A stretch of DNA of 64,000 nt from Streptomyces roseofulvus (GTDB lineage Bacteria > Actinomycetota > Actinomycetes > Streptomycetales > Streptomycetaceae): assembly GCF_039534915.1 (NCBI RefSeq), contig NZ_BAAAWE010000001.1, positions 1,488,001-1,552,000 of the forward strand, written 5' to 3'. Of the stretch, positions 50,234 through 57,517 are shown one piece after another. The notes below the pieces were generated by a model. It saw only the letters and a program-made list of their open reading frames with translations. It searched no databases and was not told the DNA's origin. Within the stretch, counting starts at the first letter, position 1. Each line of letters begins with the position of its first letter. The position numbers were made by a program, and so were the translations under genes.

Positions 50234-50314
50234 GGCGAGGGACTCTCGTGCTCTCGTGCTCGGGAAGGTCGGTGGGGCGGGATGCGGCGGCCCGGGGGAC
50301 GCGGGAGGTGCGGG

Positions 50315-51250
50315 TTACGCGTGGAAGGGCAGGCCGGCGTCGGCGGCGAGGTCCAGGTCGTCGCCCTCGGGCGGCGGGACGAGGGTGGCGGTGCCGTCGC
50401 TGACGGGGACGATGCCGAGGTCGAGGAGTTCGGCCAGGGCGGCGGAGCCTGCCATGTCGCGGACCTGGAGCTGGTAGCGGGCGGTGGTGCGGTAGGAGCC
50501 GCCGCTCTCGTCGCCGGTGCGCTGGAGGAAGCCGGAGTCGGTGAGGAAGGCGACGGCCTTGGCGACGATGCCGGTGGTGGAGCCGGCGAGGCGGCGGGCG
50601 TCCTTGGTGGCGCCGGTGGTGGAGCGGCGGGACCAGACGCGCCAGGCGGCCTCCAGGCCGGGGGCGTCGGAGGCCGGGTCGGTGTTCTCGCCCTCCTCCT
50701 CGGCGCGCTGCTCCAGGCGCAGGCACGCCTGGCGGACGAAGGAGTCGACACCGTTGACGGTGAGGCGGCCGATGTACGCGTCGTCGGCGAGGTCCTCGGG
50801 GCGCGGGAAGGCCATGGCGGCGACGGCAAGGTGGGCGAGGCCGTGCAGGAAGCGGTCGGCGGAGTCGGTGTTGGCGCGGCGGGCGTAGTCGCCCATGCGG
50901 ACGGCGAAGACGGAGTCCTCGCCGGCGGTGACGGCCATGCCGGCGCGCGGGGAGACCTCCAGGACGATCAGGCCGAGGCCGGTCGCGACGGCGTCGGCGA
51001 GCCGCGCGAACGCCGGGTCCTCCTGGTAGCGGCGGAGCAGTTCGGCGTACTCGGCGTCGCGGGCGGGCAGCAGCTTGGGCTGGAGCCCGAAGGAGACGAG
51101 CCGCGCGGCGTCGGCGGCGTCGGCCGGCGTGACGGGGGTGCCTCCGGTGCCGGTGCCGGTGCCTCCGGCGGGGGCGGCGGTTCGGGAGGACTCCTGCTCG
51201 CTCCACGCGTCCGGGTACCCGTCGTACTCGGTGTGCTGGACGTCGCTCAC
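50315..51250 (-). CDS. MukE/JetB-like winged-helix protein
   Basis: 311 residues. A low-complexity N-terminus with GTGTGTGG precedes globular helical parts: LVSFGLQPKLLPARDAEYAE, AYIGRLTVNGVDSFVRQACL and a winged-helix-like STTGIVAKAVAFLTDSGFLQ. Its size and position between the kleisin-like and SMC genes fit MukE/MksE/JetB, which bridges kleisin and ATPase. The GTG overlaps the stop of the upstream repeat gene by 4 bases (GTGA). Membership in this family is inferred from context and fold-like pattern; sequence similarity to E. coli MukE is not visible by eye. Confidence 0.65.
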   Translation of the reverse strand: MSDVQHTEYDGYPDAWSEQESSRTAAPAGGTGTGTGGTPVTPADAADAARLVSFGLQPKLLPARDAEYAELLRRYQEDPAFARLADAVATGLGLIVLEVSPRAGMAVTAGEDSVFAVRMGDYARRANTDSADRFLHGLAHLAVAAMAFPRPEDLADDAYIGRLTVNGVDSFVRQACLRLEQRAEEEGENTDPASDAPGLEAAWRVWSRRSTTGATKDARRLAGSTTGIVAKAVAFLTDSGFLQRTGDESGGSYRTTARYQLQVRDMAGSAALAELLDLGIVPVSDGTATLVPPPEGDDLDLAADAGLPFHA

Positions 51251-52083
51251 GGCTGGGGCTCCTCGGTACGGCTCTCGTTCGGTACGACTGGGGCGCCGGC
51301 GGCCCGGGGCAGGGGCAGCGGCACGGGGGTGACGGCGGCGGAGGGCGCCGGCGGCTCGGCCGCTGCGGGCGACGGCTCCTGCGGGGCGCCCCCGAGGCGT
51401 ACGGCGCGGACCGCGGGCAGCTCCCGGCGGCGCCGGCCCGCGGCCCTCGGCGCCTCGGGCAGGGACACGGCCCCGAGGCGGGGCCGGTCGCCGGGCTCCG
51501 TCCGCGCGGCCGGAAGGCCGGGCGTCTCGGCGCCGGCGGCGGGCGAGTCCACGAAGGGGGCGAGGAGCCGGGGGCCGGGGGCGGCGAGCGGCCGGGGCGC
51601 GGCGATGACGGCCTCGCCCGACTCCTCCGCCGGAGTCGCGGGTACGGCGGCGGGCCCGGACGGCTCCGTACCCGCCTCGGCGGCGGTCGGCGGCGTGACG
51701 GCCTCCGGGGTGGTGGGCAGCGTGACGGCCTCAGGCGCGGTCGCCGGCGTGACGGCCTCTGGGGTGGTGGGCTCCGTGACGACCACGGTGGTGGTCGGCG
51801 CCGTGACGGCTTCCAGGGCGGTCGGCGGCGTGACGGCCTCTGGGGTGGTCGGCGCCGTGACGGCTTCCGGCGCGGTCGGCGGCGTGACGGCCTCAGCGGT
51901 GGTCGGCGCCGTGACGGCCTCGGTGGAGGTCGGCGGCGTGACGGCCTCCGGCGCGGTCGGCGGCGGCGTCGGTGCGGGTTCGGGCTGCTCTGGCGGTGAC
52001 GGGAGCGGGGGCGTGGGGCTGGGGAGCCACGCGTGGGGGGCCCGGGCGGTGGCGGGCGGCGGGGTGTCGGAGACGTACGTCAC
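51247..52083 (-). CDS. Pro/Thr/Ala repeat protein embedded in the SMC operon
   Basis: 278 residues of low complexity. Residues 43-141 are eleven 9-residue units of the form T-x-x-E-A-V-T-x-P. The rest is Pro/Ala/Arg-rich, without a predicted fold, signal peptide or membrane segment. It overlaps the kleisin-like gene upstream (GTGA) and the MukE-like gene downstream (GTGA), so it is translated as part of the operon. It may be a flexible linker or a rapidly evolving surface between partners. It is not part of known MukBEF or Wadjet systems. That it is a real protein is supported by the two coupled overlaps. Confidence 0.7.
   Translation of the reverse strand: MTYVSDTPPPATARAPHAWLPSPTPPLPSPPEQPEPAPTPPPTAPEAVTPPTSTEAVTAPTTAEAVTPPTAPEAVTAPTTPEAVTPPTALEAVTAPTTTVVVTEPTTPEAVTPATAPEAVTLPTTPEAVTPPTAAEAGTEPSGPAAVPATPAEESGEAVIAAPRPLAAPGPRLLAPFVDSPAAGAETPGLPAARTEPGDRPRLGAVSLPEAPRAAGRRRRELPAVRAVRLGGAPQEPSPAAAEPPAPSAAVTPVPLPLPRAAGAPVVPNESRTEEPQP
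51661..51957 (-). repeat. 27-base tandem coding repeat (11 units)
   Basis: Eleven imperfect 27-base units encode the 9-residue repeat of the operon protein. On the plus strand the unit shows as GTGACGGCCTC alternating with GTCGGCGGC-type segments. Copy number should vary between strains. Confidence 0.85.
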
Positions 52084-53609
52084 GTCGCCTCCGTGCGGTC
52101 GGCTGCCATGCCGGCGGCGTCGAGGAGCGCCGTGCCGACGATGAGGTCGGCGCCGCCGAAGCCGGGGTCGTCGAGCGGGGTGCCGTCGTCGACGGCGAAG
52201 AGCAGCCGCTCCTCGCCCTGCCGGTAGGCGGTGCCGACCGGCGGGCTGGCCGCGTGGACCGCGAGCAGGGCCACCAGGTAGGCGAGGTCCTCGCCGCCGG
52301 CGGCACGGGCGTCGGCGAGCAGGCCGGAGAGCCGGCGCGGGGCGTCGTGCTCCAGGTCGAGCAGCGCCAGCGCCTCGGCGAGCTGCCCCTCGCTGAAGCG
52401 GGAGTCGTCGGGGGTGGCGATCAGGTCGGGCTCGGGCATCTCCGCGCCGAGGTGCTCGCGCTCGACGGGCGGCGTGAGCAGCAGGTCCACGAGGTCGCCG
52501 AGGCGGACGGAGGCGGGCGTGCGCAGGCCGGTGCCGTGCGCGAAGAACGCGTCGGTGACCCGGGTGGCCCGCTCGACGGGGAGCGGCAGCACGGGCGCGA
52601 CGAGCTGCCCGTACAGGTCGAGGCCGGTGTACCGGGTGGGGGCGGCGAACGCCTGCCGGTCCTGCTCGGCGCGGAAGAGCGGGCCGGCCTCCAGGAGCCG
52701 GGACTGGAGCTGGGTGTGCCGGCGGATGCAGTCCTTGACGATGTCGACGAGCTCGGCGGCGCGGCGCTTGTGCTCCGGTTCCTCGGCCTCGTCGCGGGCC
52801 TTGCGGATGTTGGTCAGGATCGCGTTCTCGTGGCGGTAGCGGTCGGCGACGTGGTCGAGCGCCTCGGCGATCATGTCGGGGACGCTGTTGAGCCAGTCGA
52901 CCGCGCGCACGTTCCGCCGGGTGGCCTCCAGGGTGCGGCGGAGGGTCTCGGCGTACTGGACGGTCCGGTAGCGGGCCTGCTCGGCGGCGAGCTGGGCGTC
53001 GGCGAGGCGGCCCCGGCTGATGAGGACCTCCAGCTTCACCTCGGCGGCGATCTGGGCGCTGGTGACGTCGGTGTCGAGGGCGCCGACGAGCACGTTGACG
53101 GCCTCGTCGGTGGTCCGGAGGCAGACGGTGCCGCCGTATCCGGGGACCTCCTCGATGAGCTTGAAGTCGTAGTCCCGGCGGACGTACACGCCGTCGGTGC
53201 CGAAGGTGCCGTAGACGGCGCGGAAGCCGCGGTCGACGCTCCCGACGTTGATCAGGTTCTCCAGCACCCAGCGGGCCACGCGCTCGTGCTCGGCGGCGGG
53301 GCGCTGCGGGGCCTGGGCGGCGACGCGGGGCAGCAGCCGGGCGACGACCTGGTCGTGGTCGGCGCCGGTGTCGAAGTCCATGTGGAGGGTGACGAGGTCG
53401 ATCGCGGCGAGGGCGACCTCGGCCATCGCGTAGACCGTGTACTCGCCGGCGAGGTTGGCCTTGCGCGCGTCGAGGTCGTGCAGCGGCGCGGTGCAGGCGA
53501 GCGCGCGCAGGCGCCGCGCGAGCCCTTCGTCGGCGGCCGGCCCCTGCGCGGGGCGCGGCCCCGCGCTGAGCTGGGGCGGAGCGAGGTCCGTCGAGGCAGG
53601 CGAAGTCAC
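52080..53609 (-). CDS. MukF/JetA-like kleisin-type protein
   Basis: 509 residues. After ~35 variable residues, a helical domain starts (ALACTAPLHDLDARKANLAG). A winged-helix-like segment lies near ARWVLENLINVGSVDRGFRA, and a long middle helix-rich stretch follows (LEATRRNVRAVDWLNSVPDM, NIRKARDEAEEPEHKRRAAE), then a C-terminal helical/winged part (SRFSEGQLAEALALLDLEHD). This resembles MukF/MksF/JetA kleisins. The GTG at 53609 is preferred: a TACTCT ends 8 bases upstream, so a leaderless mRNA fits, and no ribosome site is seen. An ATG at 53639 is the alternative. It is the first gene of the four-gene operon. Confidence 0.7.
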   Translation of the reverse strand: MTSPASTDLAPPQLSAGPRPAQGPAADEGLARRLRALACTAPLHDLDARKANLAGEYTVYAMAEVALAAIDLVTLHMDFDTGADHDQVVARLLPRVAAQAPQRPAAEHERVARWVLENLINVGSVDRGFRAVYGTFGTDGVYVRRDYDFKLIEEVPGYGGTVCLRTTDEAVNVLVGALDTDVTSAQIAAEVKLEVLISRGRLADAQLAAEQARYRTVQYAETLRRTLEATRRNVRAVDWLNSVPDMIAEALDHVADRYRHENAILTNIRKARDEAEEPEHKRRAAELVDIVKDCIRRHTQLQSRLLEAGPLFRAEQDRQAFAAPTRYTGLDLYGQLVAPVLPLPVERATRVTDAFFAHGTGLRTPASVRLGDLVDLLLTPPVEREHLGAEMPEPDLIATPDDSRFSEGQLAEALALLDLEHDAPRRLSGLLADARAAGGEDLAYLVALLAVHAASPPVGTAYRQGEERLLFAVDDGTPLDDPGFGGADLIVGTALLDAAGMAADRTEAT

Positions 53610-53749
53610 GGTGCACAGAGTAGGTCCTCGCACTGACATGGGTCGAAACGGCGCAGAAACCACCGCCCCGGCCCGGGCCGGAGCGGTACCCTCCCGCCCT
53701 CGCGTCAGGCGACCCCGTCTTCCTGGTGGCCCGGTGGCCCGGCGGGCGG

Positions 53750-54463
53750 CTACTCCGCGGCCGGTTCGTCCACGGCCCGGGCGTAGGCGGCGGCGACGCG
53801 GCTGATCGAGTCGTCGAGGTAGCGGGCGAGGAGCCGTTCGGCGGCGGCCCGCTCCCCCGCCCGCAGGGCGTCCAGGATCTCCTTGTTGCGGACGAGGTAG
53901 GGCTCGTGGAGGGCCCGGGGGTCGTCCACGACGTGGAAGGCGAGCCGGAGTTCGGCGAGGACGCCGCGCATGAGCTCGTCGGTGCGGGCGCTGCGCGCGA
54001 GGGCGACGAGTTCGCGGTGGAAGTGGATGTTGGCCGTGGACACCCCGTGCCAGTCGCCGGCCCGGGCGGCGGCCTCGCCCTCGGCGACGGCGGCGGCGAG
54101 CCCGTCCACCGGGAAGGGCGGGTGGCCGAGGCCGCGCACGACGGCGCACTCGACGAGCCGGCGGGTGCGGTAGATGTCCTCGACGTCGTCGACCGCGAGG
54201 ACGCGGACGAAGACCCCGCGGTTGAGCTCGTGGACGAGCAGCCGCTCGTGGGTGAGGAGCCGGAACGCCTCGCGCAGGGTGTTGCGGGACACCCCGAGGG
54301 CCCCGCCGATGGACTCCTCGGAGAGCCGGGTGCCGGGCGGGAAGAAGCCCTCGGCGATGCGGGTGCGCAGGATGTCCGCGACCCGTTCCGCGGTGCTGGT
54401 GCGGCCGAGCAGCGCGCGGTCGTCCGCCAGTCCCCCGGTCGCCCCGGTGCCGCTCGCGTCCAC
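53750..54463 (-). CDS. GntR-family regulator (FadR/FCD type)
   Basis: 237 residues. A GntR winged helix (PPGTRLSEESIGGALGVSRN, TLREAFRLLTHERLLVHELN) and a C-terminal FCD domain with Asp/His metal-binding residues (NIHFHRELVALARSARTDEL). It probably senses an organic acid and controls the divergent 5-oxoproline genes. The GTG at 54463 follows GGAAGGGGGA and is preferred over a TTG at 54517. It lies 140 bases upstream of the SMC operon on the same strand, but its logical partners are divergent. Confidence 0.9.
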   Translation of the reverse strand: MDASGTGATGGLADDRALLGRTSTAERVADILRTRIAEGFFPPGTRLSEESIGGALGVSRNTLREAFRLLTHERLLVHELNRGVFVRVLAVDDVEDIYRTRRLVECAVVRGLGHPPFPVDGLAAAVAEGEAAARAGDWHGVSTANIHFHRELVALARSARTDELMRGVLAELRLAFHVVDDPRALHEPYLVRNKEILDALRAGERAAAERLLARYLDDSISRVAAAYARAVDEPAAE

Positions 54464-54650
54464 GGTCCCCCTTCCCCGCGGGGCCGTCGCCCCGTCGTCG
54501 TCCGGCCGCCGAGTCAACCGCAGAAACGGATCCGTGACAACAGGCCCCTTGTCGAATCGTTGAACAATCCCCTACCTTGGCGCCACCGCACCCTCCCGCA
54601 CGGCCCTCCCGTACGTCTCTCAGGCACGCCTCCCCACCTGCGAGGTGCAG

Positions 54651-55247
54651 ATGAGCACGACACACACCCGGCAGCACTCCCGGGACGAACGGCCCGACAC
54701 GACCGGCGTGTTCGGCCGGCTGCGTGTTCCTGATCGGGTGCTCACCTTCGAGGGGGCGCTCGCCGCGGCGGGCGTGCCGCTGCGCCACGTCGAGCAGGGC
54801 CGGAACGTGTCGATGGACGTGACGGACCGGGCCTGCCGGGCGGCCGGGCGGCTGCACGGGCCGATGGTGGCGTCGATGCGGCCGGTCCCCGCGCGGCTCG
54901 TCCCGGTGGCGCGGCGGATCGGCGGGCTGCTGCCGGCGGTCCACGGGGCGCCGGTGCACGCGGGCGACCCGGCGGCCCTCGGGATCCGGGACCTGGACCG
55001 GCCGGACTTCGGGGACCCGGTGGTCGCGGAGCCGGGGGACTTGCCCGTCTTCTGGGCCTGCGGGGTCACCCCGCAAACGGCCGTGACGGCCTCGCGCCCG
55101 CCCTTCGCGATCACCCACGCGCCGGGGCGGATGTTCGTCACCGACGTCCGCGACGAGGAGTACGGGTCGCCTTCTGAAGCGGCCGTCCCCCGCGCGCGCG
55201 TACCGCCGCGCGAAACGCACCACGGCACCACGGCACAGCACCTGTGA
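54651..55247 (+). CDS. DUF1445 hydro-lyase family protein, N-terminally truncated
   Basis: 198 residues. The part from about residue 30 matches the C-terminal half of DUF1445 (D-glutamate cyclase/hydro-lyase-like): [55 protein letters not shown] and [20 protein letters not shown] followed by [13 protein letters not shown]. Normal members are ~265 residues and have an N-terminal half with GLAPGYVQAN-type motifs; this is absent and replaced by ~30 unrelated residues. It is probably a decayed or remodelled gene. The ATG at 54651 has GCGAGG upstream. It lies just before pxpA and is usually linked to 5-oxoproline/D-glutamate metabolism. Confidence 0.75.
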   Translation: MSTTHTRQHSRDERPDTTGVFGRLRVPDRVLTFEGALAAAGVPLRHVEQGRNVSMDVTDRACRAAGRLHGPMVASMRPVPARLVPVARRIGGLLPAVHGAPVHAGDPAALGIRDLDRPDFGDPVVAEPGDLPVFWACGVTPQTAVTASRPPFAITHAPGRMFVTDVRDEEYGSPSEAAVPRARVPPRETHHGTTAQHL

Positions 55248-55263
55248 GAGGAACGGCACCATC

Positions 55264-56028
55264 ATGAGCGGGGTCTCGATCGACCTGAACGCCGATCTCG
55301 GCGAGGGCTTCGGCCGCTGGACGCTGACCGACGACGAGCGGCTGCTCTCCGTCGTCACCAGCGCCAACGTGGCCTGCGGCTTCCACGCCGGGGACGCGGT
55401 CACCATGCGGCGGGTCTGCGAGCTCGCCGTCGAGCGGGGGGTGCGGATCGGGGCCCAGGTCTCCTACCGGGACCTGGCCGGCTTCGGGCGGCGCGCCATG
55501 GACGTGCCGGCGGCGGAGCTGGCCGCCGAGGTGGCGTACCAGATCGGCGCCCTGGAGGTCTTCGCCCGCGCGGCCGGCTCCCGGGTGGCGTACGTGAAGC
55601 CGCACGGGGCGCTCTACAACCGGGTGGTGCGGGACGCGGAGCAGGCGGCGGCGGTCGTCGACGGGGTGCTGCTCGCGGGCGGCGGGCTGCCGGTGCTGGG
55701 GCTGCCGGGCTCGCAACTGCACGAGGCGGCCGTGCGGGCCGGACTCCCGGCGGTCGCCGAGGCGTTCGGCGACCGCGCCTACCGCGCCGACGGCTCCCTG
55801 CTGCCACGGGGGCAGGAGGGAGCCGTCGTGCACGACCCGGACGTGGTGGTCGAGCGGTCGGTCGCCCTGGTCACGGCGGGCGCGGTGACCGCGCACTGCG
55901 GCACCTCCGTCCCGGTCCGCGCGCGCTCGCTCTGCCTGCACGGGGACACCCCGGGCGCGGTGGAGCTGGCCCGGCGCGTCCGGGCCGGTCTGGAGTCCGC
56001 CGGGGTCACGGTGGGGGCCTTCGCGTGA
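55264..56028 (+). CDS. pxpA: 5-oxoprolinase subunit PxpA (LamB/YcsF)
   Basis: 254 residues, full length. The family motifs IDLNADLGEGFG, CGFHAGD and YVKPHGALYN are present. With PxpB and PxpC it forms the ATP-dependent prokaryotic 5-oxoprolinase that opens pyroglutamate to glutamate. The ATG at 55264 follows GAGAGGAACGG. Its stop overlaps pxpB by 4 bases (GTGA). The operon is divergent from the GntR gene. Confidence 0.96.
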   Translation: MSGVSIDLNADLGEGFGRWTLTDDERLLSVVTSANVACGFHAGDAVTMRRVCELAVERGVRIGAQVSYRDLAGFGRRAMDVPAAELAAEVAYQIGALEVFARAAGSRVAYVKPHGALYNRVVRDAEQAAAVVDGVLLAGGGLPVLGLPGSQLHEAAVRAGLPAVAEAFGDRAYRADGSLLPRGQEGAVVHDPDVVVERSVALVTAGAVTAHCGTSVPVRARSLCLHGDTPGAVELARRVRAGLESAGVTVGAFA

Positions 56029-56657
56029 GGGTGCTGCGGGTGGGCGAACGGGCCCTCCTGGTCGAACTGGCCGACGGCGCGGCCGCCGAGGCGTTCCACG
56101 CGGAGCTGCTGCGCCGCCGGGCGGACGGCGCGCTGCCCGGCGTACGGGAGATCGTGCCGGCGGCGCGGACGGTGCTGCTCGACGGGGTGGCCGAGCCCGC
56201 GCGGCTCGCGGCCGAGCTGCCGGGCTGGGAGGTCCGGCCGTCGCACGCGCGCGTGGGCGAGGTCGTGGAGGTCCCGGTCCGGTACGACGGGCCGGACCTG
56301 GCGGACGTGGCCGCCCGGTGGGGTGTGTCGCCCGGCGAGGCGGTGCGCATCCACTCCTCGGCCGAGTTCCGGGTCGCGTTCTGCGGTTTCGCCCCCGGCT
56401 TCGGCTATCTGACGGGGCTCGGCGCGCGGTACGAGGTGCCCCGCCGGGCGACCCCCCGCACGGCGGTGCCGGCCGGGTCGGTGGCGCTGGCGGGGCCGTA
56501 CACGGGCGTGTACCCGCGCTCCTCGCCGGGCGGCTGGCAGCTGATCGGGACCACGGACGCGGTCCTGTGGGACACCGGGCGGGAGCCGGCTGCGCTGCTC
56601 TCGCCCGGCACCCGCGTGCGGTTCGTCCCGGCGCCCCGGACGGGGGCCGGCCGATGA
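56025..56657 (+). CDS. pxpB: 5-oxoprolinase subunit PxpB
   Basis: 210 residues. The C-terminal half has the allophanate-hydrolase subunit 1/PxpB segments FCGFAPGFGYLTGLG, VPRRATPRTAVPAGSVAL and the GPYTGVYPRSSPGGWQLIG motif. It works with PxpC as the kinase part. GTG start overlaps pxpA, and its stop overlaps the pxpC start (ATGA), so the three genes are translationally coupled. Confidence 0.96.
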   Translation: MRVLRVGERALLVELADGAAAEAFHAELLRRRADGALPGVREIVPAARTVLLDGVAEPARLAAELPGWEVRPSHARVGEVVEVPVRYDGPDLADVAARWGVSPGEAVRIHSSAEFRVAFCGFAPGFGYLTGLGARYEVPRRATPRTAVPAGSVALAGPYTGVYPRSSPGGWQLIGTTDAVLWDTGREPAALLSPGTRVRFVPAPRTGAGR

Positions 56658-57517
56658 ACGACCGTGCCGTCGCCGTCGTCCGGGGCGGCGCCCTGACCAC
56701 CGTGCAGGACCTGGGCAGGACCGGGTACGCGCACCTCGGCGTGCCCCGCTCCGGGGCCCTGGACCCGGCCGCCGCCCGGCTGGCGAACCGGCTGGTCGGC
56801 AACGACGAGGGCGCCGCCGTCCTGGAGACCACCGTCGACGGCTGCGCCCTGCGTCCCCGGAGCGCGGTCACCGTCGCGGTGGGCGGCGCGCCCTGCGCGC
56901 TCCGGGCCGACGGGCGCCCGCTGCCCTGGGGCACCGCGGTGCGGGTCCCGGCCGGCGCGCTCCTGGAGATCGGCCCGGCCGTGCGCGGGCTGCGCTCGTA
57001 CGTGGCGATCGGCGGCGGGATCGCCGTCGATCCGGTGCTCGGCAGCCGCTCCACCGACCTGCTGTCCGGGCTGGGTCCGGCGCCGCTGGCGGACGGGGCG
57101 GTGCTGCCGCTGGGGGCGGCCACGGCCGTACGGGGGTCGGTCGACGCTCCCCCCTGGCCGGGCCCGCCGGACGAACTCGTCCTGCGGGTCCGGCTCGGGC
57201 CCCGCGACGACTGGTTCACGCGTGGGGCGCTCCACGCCCTCACCACGCGCGCGTACCTGGTGTCCTCGGCGAGCAACCGGATCGGGCTGCGGCTCGACGG
57301 GCCCGCCCTGGAGCGCGCGCGGCCCGGGGAACTGCCCAGCGAGGGCATGGTCCTGGGGGCCGTGCAGGTGCCGCCGGACGGGCGGCCGGTGGTCTTCCTG
57401 GCCGACCATCCGACGACCGGCGGCTATCCGGTGGTGGCGGTGGTGCGGGAGGCGGACCTGGGGGCGGCGGCACAGGCCGCGCCGGGCACTCCGGTCCGCT
57501 TCGTCACGGCGCGGTAG
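56654..57517 (+). CDS. pxpC: 5-oxoprolinase subunit PxpC
   Basis: 287 residues. The N-terminus reads VVRGGALTTVQDLGRTGYAH and GVPRSGALDPAAARLANRLV, both diagnostic of PxpC/allophanate hydrolase subunit 2; the end has HPTTGGYPVVAVVREADLG. The final 14 bases overlap the 3' end of the convergent oplAH gene. It completes the PxpABC enzyme. Confidence 0.96.
   Translation: MNDRAVAVVRGGALTTVQDLGRTGYAHLGVPRSGALDPAAARLANRLVGNDEGAAVLETTVDGCALRPRSAVTVAVGGAPCALRADGRPLPWGTAVRVPAGALLEIGPAVRGLRSYVAIGGGIAVDPVLGSRSTDLLSGLGPAPLADGAVLPLGAATAVRGSVDAPPWPGPPDELVLRVRLGPRDDWFTRGALHALTTRAYLVSSASNRIGLRLDGPALERARPGELPSEGMVLGAVQVPPDGRPVVFLADHPTTGGYPVVAVVREADLGAAAQAAPGTPVRFVTAR

Noticed and set aside
51661..51957. Regular repeats that could look like a CRISPR or satellite array
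   Set aside because: Units are contiguous 27-base imperfect copies with no unique spacers and are in frame with a coupled gene, so they are a coding minisatellite.
45524..52144. Open frame of about 2,200 codons on the plus strand across the SMC operon
   Set aside because: It mirrors the real minus-strand genes, which have conserved motifs and coupled starts. The plus-strand product is Gly/Leu/Val low-complexity.
45560..53609. Complete Wadjet (JetABCD) defence system
   Set aside because: No JetD-like topoisomerase/Toprim nuclease gene was found on either side; only the A-B-C-like parts plus an extra repeat protein are present.
53607..53639. ATG at 53639 as start of the kleisin-like gene
   Set aside because: It lacks a ribosome site and would place the start upstream of the TACTCT -10 candidate; GTG 53609 fits a leaderless transcript better.
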